Origin: Firmicutes bacterium UBA4881
GTDB lineage: Bacteria; Bacillota; DTU065
DNA: 42,482 nucleotides
Direction: 5' to 3'
Assembly (NCBI GenBank): GCA_002399235.1
Contig: DHDH01000028.1
Coordinates: forward strand, 1 to 42,482
This document shows positions 36,527 through 42,482 of the stretch, piece by piece. A program made the translations under genes and the position numbers. Under the pieces are notes generated by a model. That model made no database searches, was not told the origin of the DNA, and saw only the letters and a list, made by a program, of their open reading frames with translations. The first letter of the stretch is position 1, and every line of letters begins with the position of its first letter.

Positions 36527-37603
36527 CTATATAATCTCTAAATAGTCTCTATCTGGCAACTTAGGAAAAGGAGCTGTAGGTAAAGTCTGATACCAATAAG
36601 CTACTGAAGCTAAATCATCTTGAAGGGCCAGATACCGGCCTCCTGTCCGCCAACCTAGGGCTTGAATTGTGACCTTTAGATCAGAGGTAAAACGAACCGG
36701 ATCTGTTATATGCCAACGATAGAGATTAAAACGGGTTTGGGATTGGTAAACTCCGTCTGGCTTTAAGGCATAAAAACCTGCATAAGGTGTAGTAAAATCT
36801 TGGTATTGTTTGGTTTCTTGGTTCTCAAAGTTATAAGAACCGCAGAAATAATCTTCTGTACCTGTCCCACAAATGGTTGGATATTCTCTATCACCATCAA
36901 GGTAGAATTTAATCTCACCTTCACCCCACCAACCACTATTATTAACACCCCAACTCATTGAGGTACCTACATACTGTCCTTGGCCTTTAATACCATCTAA
37001 AATTGTGTAAACCTCTTTGTAAGGCAAAGGATTTACTCTACGAAACTGAGCATGGAAATATAGGGCGTTATCTGGAACTGGACCTAGGGCATAATTGATT
37101 TGAAAATAAAAAGGTACAGTATTTTCATTTAAACTGGTAATTGTTATCCGGCAGCGCTTACGAAAAGGCATCGGCCAATAACTATTAAAAGCACTTCCGG
37201 GGTTAACACATACAGGTAAGGAAGAAAGTTGTCTAAACTTGCCCCAACCTAGAGCATAAAAATCACCAAAGGGACATTCTACTGAAGGTTGCTCTTGGTT
37301 ATCCCAGTAAATGCGCAGAATAAGAAAACGCCAATTACCTTGGGGAGTCATCCACATCTGCTCAATAATACCTGGTCCTTGAATATCAGCAAGAACTGTC
37401 TCTTCATTAGGTTGAAGCCAAATATAAGGATTTATTTTCCAACCTGGTCCTAGATCTCTAGCACAATTTGCTCCAGTTCCTTCTACTGCTCGACCTCCTC
37501 CACCTTTTTCACCCGTTGGGTTTTCCGCACAAATAGAACGCGATTCATACTGTGATGAGAGGCAAAGATTCCCAAGTGAGCCTCCAGGAGTAAAAAGATT
37601 CAT
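36527..37603 (-). CDS. GH172 (DUF2961) glycoside hydrolase
   Basis: A 358-residue protein of the family known as DUF2961, now GH172. Members act on furanosides: difructose dianhydride I synthase/hydrolase and arabinofuranosidases have been described. Conserved segments: the Arg/Gly-rich start (SRSICAENPTGEKGGGGR), GPGIIEQMWMT, PFGDFYALGWG, WWGEGEIKFYLDGD (Glu228, Glu230) and GTGTEDYF (Glu250). The Glu residues in the last two segments are the expected catalytic pair. There is no signal peptide, so the substrate must enter the cell. ATG 37603 has GGAGGAG. It is last in an operon, 31 bases after the GH4 gene. The substrate is unknown. Confidence 0.9.
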   Translation of the reverse strand: MNLFTPGGSLGNLCLSSQYESRSICAENPTGEKGGGGRAVEGTGANCARDLGPGWKINPYIWLQPNEETVLADIQGPGIIEQMWMTPQGNWRFLILRIYWDNQEQPSVECPFGDFYALGWGKFRQLSSLPVCVNPGSAFNSYWPMPFRKRCRITITSLNENTVPFYFQINYALGPVPDNALYFHAQFRRVNPLPYKEVYTILDGIKGQGQYVGTSMSWGVNNSGWWGEGEIKFYLDGDREYPTICGTGTEDYFCGSYNFENQETKQYQDFTTPYAGFYALKPDGVYQSQTRFNLYRWHITDPVRFTSDLKVTIQALGWRTGGRYLALQDDLASVAYWYQTLPTAPFPKLPDRDYLEII

Positions 37604-37634
37604 TACTACTCCTCCATTCGTTCTTATTTGCTTG

Positions 37635-38957
37635 TTAGCTTAATTTAGGTAAAGCACTTCCATGAGCTTCAATCAAATCATCACACATAGCCCAGATCTG
37701 ATCAAGGGTTAAAATAGAAGAGGAGTGAGGTGACATCATAACAGCTTGATAGACATAATCTTTCTTTCCTGTTAAAGCTGCTTCTACGGCTAATTCTGTT
37801 GAGGAAACTAAAGGACGATTTAGTGCAGCACATTGCATGGGTAGATCGCCTATATAAGTTGGTTGAATACCAGCTAGATTAACTAAGCAAGGTACCTCAA
37901 CACAGATATTATTAGGTAAGTTAGTAATCAAACCATGGTTCATCACGTTACCATTAAAGGAGAAATTCTTACCTGTTTCTAAAGCATGAATAATCGACCC
38001 AGCGTATTCATGGCTAAGATGGGCATCAATATCTCCACCATCTTCAACGATGTGACGAATACGTTCGAATTCGCCTAAGATCCACTCGCAACGGCGGATA
38101 TATTCATCAATAGGTATATGATATTTTTCAATGTATTCTTCATGTTGAATAAAGTATTGACAGTATTCAGCGTTATGCTCGCTAGACTCAGTAATATAAT
38201 AGCCTAAACGTTTAAATAACTCGACACGGACAGCATCCCATCTAGTCATCCAGTCATACTTATCTTCTTTATCTTTAATCTTCTCTGGATCAGCAACAAG
38301 TGCTTTTAATCTCGGATAGAGATCTTGACCTTTATGCTTTAGCTTAAGGAAAAATGCCTGGTGGTTAATTCCCGCAACTTGATATTCTAGTTCTTCATAA
38401 GGAACATCTAATTTGTTAGCTAACACACCAGCGGTACCTTGTACGCTATGGCAAAGACCAACAGCTTTTATCTCTGGTGCCATCTTAAAGATCGAAAGCA
38501 TGTTCATGGCCATTGGATTAGTATAGTTTAAAAGAGTAGCATCAGGACAAACTTCAGCCATATCCCTCACTAAACCTTGATAAAATGGGAATGATCTGAG
38601 GAAACGGAAGATACCACCTACATCGTAGCTATCAGCAATAGTTTGTTTGAGGCCATACTTTTTAGGTATAGCAAAGTCGATTTTAGTGGCTTCAAACATT
38701 CCTACCTGGACCATAACGATAACATAATCTGCACCTCTTAGTGCTTCTTTACGATTAAGGGTTGCCTCAATCGTACCATGGCCACCTTCTTTTTCCACTA
38801 ATTTTCTTGCTAATTTTTCTGCTGTAGAAAGTCTCAAAGGATCAATGTCATGAAGCACTATCGTAGAATCTTGCAACTCAGGGTAATTTAGGATATCCCA
38901 AGTAAGCTGTTTGGAAAACACTACACTACCAGCACCAACTAATACTACTTTAGCCAT
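37635..38957 (-). CDS. melA: GH4 alpha-galactosidase (NAD- and Mn-dependent)
   Basis: A 440-residue GH4 enzyme. The NAD-binding GAGSVVFSKQL is at the N-terminus, NYTNPMAMN at 144-152, the metal-binding CHSVQGT with Cys169 and His170, and GINHQAFF with His199. GH4 enzymes use NAD and Mn in a redox-type hydrolysis inside the cell. The Cys-His-Ser triad and the length fit MelA-type alpha-galactosidases and related alpha-glucuronidases, rather than the 6-phospho-glucosidases, which differ around this motif. ATG 38957 has GGGGGA. It lies 11 bases after the AraC gene and 31 before GH172. No transporter gene is near, so the substrate must come through a permease elsewhere. Confidence 0.88.
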   Translation of the reverse strand: MAKVVLVGAGSVVFSKQLTWDILNYPELQDSTIVLHDIDPLRLSTAEKLARKLVEKEGGHGTIEATLNRKEALRGADYVIVMVQVGMFEATKIDFAIPKKYGLKQTIADSYDVGGIFRFLRSFPFYQGLVRDMAEVCPDATLLNYTNPMAMNMLSIFKMAPEIKAVGLCHSVQGTAGVLANKLDVPYEELEYQVAGINHQAFFLKLKHKGQDLYPRLKALVADPEKIKDKEDKYDWMTRWDAVRVELFKRLGYYITESSEHNAEYCQYFIQHEEYIEKYHIPIDEYIRRCEWILGEFERIRHIVEDGGDIDAHLSHEYAGSIIHALETGKNFSFNGNVMNHGLITNLPNNICVEVPCLVNLAGIQPTYIGDLPMQCAALNRPLVSSTELAVEAALTGKKDYVYQAVMMSPHSSSILTLDQIWAMCDDLIEAHGSALPKLS

Positions 38958-38968
38958 ATATATCCCCC

Positions 38969-39898
38969 TTAATTTCTTGTACCACGGCGATATTGCCCTG
39001 GTGTTGTACCAACTCTTTCACGGAAACAACGAATAAAACTAGAAACATCATTGAAACCACAATCTTCAGCAACTACTTCCACTGGTTTATCTGTTTCTAC
39101 TAAAAGCTTTCTAGCTAAAATTAATCGCTTAGATAGTATATAACTATATAGAGTAAGGCCAGTTGTTTGTTTAAACAATGAACTTAAATGTGAAGAACTC
39201 AAGTGAATATGTTGGGCTATATCGTCGATTGATATTTTACTATCTAAATTAGCATCAACAAATTCAATAATCTCGCGAACTCTTTCGCCAACTCCATCCT
39301 CATCTGCTTTACTCTCTTTTTTCTGTAAAGCAAACAAACGTTTTAAAATCACTAAAAGTTCTACTAAACGCGCACTAATCATTTCCTTATAAAAGGGAGC
39401 TTCACTCTCAAACTCAGATAATAAACTCTCGCATATTACCCTTATTTGTTTTCTCTCATTATCTTCTAGGCTTATCCTTCTCTTTAGGTTAGGGTTATAG
39501 AAGATCTGACAGAGATCCTGATAACTACTAAGAAACTCTAGCATCATAGTTTTAAACATTATAACAATTAAAGAACCTGGTTGTTTCGGATCTGGCATTA
39601 CCTTATGAACTTCTTCACTATTAGTTATAGCAACGTCACCAGGATTAAGAGGTAAGACCTCATCTCCTGCAAATAAATAACCTTTACCACTAACACTATA
39701 AATTATTTCTAGTTCAGCATGTTTATGGGGAAGCATCTGGTAGTAGGAAGTATAATAAAAGTGAGCGATACCAAAGGGAAAATCATCAGGCAATTTAAAT
39801 GGTTCTTTGCCTATCGGTCTAATCGCTCTAGCACCTTCTATTTCTGTCTGGGTAGTAGAATCTTTTACGATACTAATTCTTGCACACGGGTCGTACAC
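38969..39898 (-). CDS. AraC-family transcription regulator with cupin sensor domain
   Basis: About 309 residues. The N-terminal cupin (residues ~45-110: MLPHKHAELEIIYSVSGKGY and PLNPGDVAITNSEEVHKV) binds a sugar-like effector. The C-terminal ~100 residues are two AraC helix-turn-helix units (ISIDDIAQHIHLSSSHLSSL and VEVVAEDCGFNDVSSFIRCF, then GTTPGQYRR). I start it at GTG 39898 with AAGGGG eight bases upstream; a GTG three codons earlier touches that site. It is the first gene of the operon with GH4 and GH172 and most likely activates it in response to the sugar. Confidence 0.92.
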   Translation of the reverse strand: MYDPCARISIVKDSTTQTEIEGARAIRPIGKEPFKLPDDFPFGIAHFYYTSYYQMLPHKHAELEIIYSVSGKGYLFAGDEVLPLNPGDVAITNSEEVHKVMPDPKQPGSLIVIMFKTMMLEFLSSYQDLCQIFYNPNLKRRISLEDNERKQIRVICESLLSEFESEAPFYKEMISARLVELLVILKRLFALQKKESKADEDGVGERVREIIEFVDANLDSKISIDDIAQHIHLSSSHLSSLFKQTTGLTLYSYILSKRLILARKLLVETDKPVEVVAEDCGFNDVSSFIRCFRERVGTTPGQYRRGTRN

Positions 39899-40153
39899 CT
39901 TAACCACCCCTTAAAACTTTCCCTTCTCTTTCACTATAACAAACAGTAGCTTTAATGTCTTGACACTTACCACTGAAAAATATGCAAATACTACGACTAA
40001 AATTGTAAGCTATTAGCCTGTTTTAGTGTTACCATTCCTTTTCTTAAGACTTTTGTCTTCTCCTGCTTCTTTAGTTAGGAGTTTTTTTCGCCAAAGTTCG
40101 ATATTGGTTAACTATCTATCACGCCAGTGAGAGCTTCTAAGTACTTGTTATAA

Positions 40154-40179
40154 AAAAAGACCTCCTTAGAGGACTTTTT
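40154..40179 (-). terminator. Second terminator-like hairpin after the stress gene
   Basis: AAAAAGACCTC (40154-40164) and GAGGACTTTTT (40169-40179) pair with one mismatch. On the minus strand seven Ts follow. It lies ~50 bases beyond the first terminator and would stop read-through before the AraC operon. Confidence 0.65.
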
Positions 40180-40205
40180 CACATCGTTATACTTAATAAA
40201 TAAAA

Positions 40206-40225
40206 AACCGGGGCTAACCCCGGTT
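40206..40225 (-). terminator. Terminator of the stress-protein gene
   Basis: AACCGGGG (40206-40213) and CCCCGGTT (40218-40225) with loop CTAA, followed on the minus strand by TTTTTTA. Confidence 0.95.
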
Positions 40226-40228
40226 CTA

Positions 40229-40708
40229 TTAATGCATTTCTACATCCTTAGCACCTGTTTTACGCATGGTATCTACAGCAGATTGTGCTTTACCTTCATC
40301 AGTTTGCACAACAGCTAAAAAGCGGCCACTTTTAACTTCATTTTCATAGTATTGCCCACGATCTTGAGGGATTCCCATATCTAATAGTCCCCCAGCAACA
40401 CCACCTGTTGCTGCACCACCTAAAGTAGCTGCTAAAGGTCCTAAGGCAACTATTGGTCCTAGTCCAGGTATAGCTAAAAGACCTGCGCCAGCTAGCAACC
40501 CAGCTACACCGCCGACAGCTCCTCCAGTGAATATCCCACTGGAAAGGTCCATGTTATCGCCGTCTTCATTGTTTTCATCTTCTGGATCAGCCTTATCTTC
40601 TTTAGCAACTAGCGAAACCTCTTGATCAGAAAAACCATTACGTTTAAGTTCTTCCAAAGCTCTTTCCGCTTCCGAGCGGTCACGATAAGTGCCTATTACA
40701 TTACTCAA
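40229..40708 (-). CDS. YflT-like general stress protein
   Basis: A 159-residue protein. The N-terminal ~50 residues (VIGTYRDRSEAERALEELKRNG) match the YflT/GsiB-neighbour stress-protein domain (PF11181 type). Then come an acidic linker and a Gly/Ala-rich hydrophobic segment (~57-110) that looks like two membrane helices with glycine zippers. The end (GRFLAVVQTDEGKAQSAVD) repeats the fold of the N-terminus. The molecular role of the family is not known; members are induced by stress. The start is TTG at 40708 with an excellent AAGGAGGGG six bases ahead. It is monocistronic. Confidence 0.85.
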   Translation of the reverse strand: MSNVIGTYRDRSEAERALEELKRNGFSDQEVSLVAKEDKADPEDENNEDGDNMDLSSGIFTGGAVGGVAGLLAGAGLLAIPGLGPIVALGPLAATLGGAATGGVAGGLLDMGIPQDRGQYYENEVKSGRFLAVVQTDEGKAQSAVDTMRKTGAKDVEMH

Positions 40709-40785
40709 ATATAACCCCTCCTTGACTGCTTTAGAATAGTAGTCAAAGGTAGGTTTTCCTTACTTACGGTTGGTTATACTTTAAA

Positions 40786-42482
40786 TCAGTCAGTAACAGT
40801 CTTTTTCATGGCTTTAGCTCTCTCATGACGATCAAGGATCTTTTTCCGCATTCTAATTGATTCTGGTGTAATTTCTACTAGTTCATCATCTTCTACATAC
40901 TCCATCGCTTGCTCTAGACTAAAAAGTCTAGGTGGTGAAAGTCTAATAGCATCATCTGAGCCTGCAGCTCGCATATTGGTTAAATGTTTTTTGCGGCAAA
41001 CATTAACTTCGATATCGTCATCTTTATTATGCTCGCCTACAATCATACCCGCATAAACCTTAGTACCTGGAACAATAAAGAGCTCACCACGATCTTGGAT
41101 GCTATCTAAGGCATAAGCACTAGCTTCTCCTGGTTCAAAAGCAATTAAAGCGCCACTTGTTCTATGAGAAATATCTCCTTTAAACTCATAATAATCTTCA
41201 AAGGAGTGATGAATGATACCTTCGCCTTTGGTTAGAGTTAAAAATTCACTTCTGAAACCAATTAAGCCACGAGCTGGAATTAAAAATTCTAAGCGTACAT
41301 TTACAGAACCTACTGGCTGAAGATTGAGCATCTCAGCTTTCCTTTGACCTAAATTCTCAATAACCCTACCAGAATAAGCTTCAGGAACGTTAATATAGAG
41401 CTTTTCAAAAGGCTCGAAAAGTTGACCATCGATCTCTTTTAAAATTGGTTCTGGTTTGGAGACGGCTAATTCGTAACCTTCTCTACGCATAGTTTCGATT
41501 AAAATACCTAAATGTAACTCACCACGACCAGAAACTTTAAAAGCATCTGCTGATGATGTTTCTTCTACTCTAAGACTAACGTTGGTTTCTGCTTCTCTAA
41601 AAAGGCGTTCGCGTAGATGCCTACTAGTTACAAACTTACCTTCCTTACCAGCGAAAGGACTATCGTTGACCATAAAAGTCATGGCCATAGTAGGTTCATC
41701 TATTTTTAAAAGAGGTAAAGGTTTGGGATCTGTTAGATCTGTAACCGTTTCTCCTATTTCTACGTCTCCTAAACCTGAAAGAGAGATAATATCTCCAGGA
41801 CCAACTTCGGTAGTTTCTACCTTTTTTAAACCTTCATAGGTCCAGATTTTACCTATTCTGATGGTCTCGAGTGAACCATCACGTTTGGAGAGTCCAATAG
41901 TTTGTCCTGCTTTCAAACAGCCATTAGAAATTCTACCAATACCGATACGTCCGACATAGTCATCGTAATCTAAGGTAGTAATTTGCATCTGCAAGGTTTC
42001 GTTTATGTTACCGCTTGGCGCTTTAACATATGTTTTAATCAATTCTAAAAGTGGACGCATATTATCTACATTCATGTCTGGTGTCAAACTAGCTTTGCCT
42101 TCTCTAGCAGAAGCATAAATTACAGGGAAATCTAATTGTTCATCACTAGCTTCTAATTCCATAAACAATTCCAAGACTTCATCTAGGACTGCTTTAGGTC
42201 TAGCATCAGGTCGATCCATTTTATTGATGACCACAATTACTCTTAACCCTGCTTCTAATGCTTTCCGGAGGACAAACTTTGTTTGTGCCATTGGTCCTTC
42301 AAAAGCATCAACTAAAAGCAGAGCTCCGTCTACCATACGTAGTACACGCTCTACCTCGCCACCGAAATCAGCGTGGCCCGGTGTATCGACAATATTAATC
42401 TTGAGATCATCATAAAAGACAGATGTATTTTTAGAGAGGATTGTAATCCCTCTCTCTCTTTCCAAATCATTGGAATCCATCA
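40786..42482 (-). CDS. typA: TypA/BipA ribosome-associated GTPase (N-terminus beyond the right edge)
   Basis: 564 residues are visible. The frame runs through the right edge, so the first Met in the window (in MDSNDLERERGIT) is internal; about 45 N-terminal residues with the P-loop are missing. Seen here are switch I LERERGITI, G3 VDTPGHADFGG and G4 NKMDRPDA, followed by the EF-G-like beta-barrel, alpha/beta domains and the BipA-specific C-terminal region (RGLIGFRSEFLTLTKGEG). TypA is a translational GTPase that helps ribosome assembly and stress growth. The end of the gene is normal. Confidence 0.97.
   Translation of the reverse strand, partial: MDSNDLERERGITILSKNTSVFYDDLKINIVDTPGHADFGGEVERVLRMVDGALLLVDAFEGPMAQTKFVLRKALEAGLRVIVVINKMDRPDARPKAVLDEVLELFMELEASDEQLDFPVIYASAREGKASLTPDMNVDNMRPLLELIKTYVKAPSGNINETLQMQITTLDYDDYVGRIGIGRISNGCLKAGQTIGLSKRDGSLETIRIGKIWTYEGLKKVETTEVGPGDIISLSGLGDVEIGETVTDLTDPKPLPLLKIDEPTMAMTFMVNDSPFAGKEGKFVTSRHLRERLFREAETNVSLRVEETSSADAFKVSGRGELHLGILIETMRREGYELAVSKPEPILKEIDGQLFEPFEKLYINVPEAYSGRVIENLGQRKAEMLNLQPVGSVNVRLEFLIPARGLIGFRSEFLTLTKGEGIIHHSFEDYYEFKGDISHRTSGALIAFEPGEASAYALDSIQDRGELFIVPGTKVYAGMIVGEHNKDDDIEVNVCRKKHLTNMRAAGSDDAIRLSPPRLFSLEQAMEYVEDDELVEITPESIRMRKKILDRHERAKAMKKTVTD

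Noticed and set aside
40206..40225. Possible riboswitch or attenuator before the AraC operon, formed by the two hairpins at 40154-40225
   Set aside because: Both stems have T-runs on the minus strand and lie directly after the stress gene, so tandem terminators explain them. No conserved riboswitch core was seen.
1..42482. CRISPR array, tRNA or rRNA genes
   Set aside because: No regularly spaced direct repeats and no cloverleaf or rRNA text were noticed on either strand.

Overview
The window comes from a low-GC Gram-positive bacterium, most likely a member of the Bacillota (Clostridia-like or Bacilli-like). The grounds are AT-rich DNA, strong GGAGG-type ribosome binding sites, frequent TTG and GTG starts, a Bce-type two-component system with its transporter, and GH4 and GH172 glycosidases. 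The species cannot be named from the sequence. Almost every intact gene lies on the minus strand. The one clear intact gene on the plus strand is the beta-propeller gene at 31759-33648. No rRNA, tRNA or CRISPR array was seen.

Layout from left to right. (1) 1-3600 is the decayed end of what looks like a peptide (RiPP) export cluster: two ABC exporter subunits and a frameshifted nucleotidyltransferase-like gene. (2) 3600-7050 is a graveyard of broken insertion sequences: an IS1634-like transposase, an unidentified remnant, and an IS1182-like transposase split by an IS30-like fragment. (3) 7057-11561 is sbcDC, a DNA-end nuclease. (4) 11965-13371 is a PHP-domain metallohydrolase. (5) 13443-18124 is a three-gene operon: a tail-anchored coiled-coil protein followed by two different dynamin-like GTPases. 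(6) 18391-23031 holds an RNase H-like protein, a zinc-ribbon/TPR membrane protein, a short UvrD-type helicase and a NusG paralogue.

(7) 23151-31608 is a Bce-like peptide-sensing and detoxification locus. A response regulator and an intramembrane-sensing kinase lead two transcription units. The first is a BceB-type permease. The second is a divergent permease-like protein, a BceA-type ATPase and a second permease whose 16th codon is an in-frame TAA. Both units carry the same 14-bp palindrome (TTACA-N4-TGTAA) at nearly identical distance from a TATACT -10 box, so the regulator probably controls both. (8) 31759-33648 is a cytoplasmic beta-propeller-like protein. (9) 33969-35983 is a PAPS-reductase-family protein with zinc ribbons and a ferredoxin domain, followed by a truncated DUF4007 protein, probably the leftover of a DNA-modification or defence cassette. 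(10) 36527-39898 is a sugar operon: AraC regulator, GH4 alpha-galactosidase and GH172 enzyme. (11) 40229-40708 is a YflT-like stress protein. (12) 40786 to the right edge is typA/bipA, cut by the window.

The best candidates for something undescribed are the dynamin pair with its coiled-coil partner and the unusual Bce locus, which has one ATPase, two permeases and one ATPase-uncoupled permease-like subunit. Several gene starts were moved to internal ATG, GTG or TTG codons because the ribosome binding site demanded it; each case is stated in the entry.
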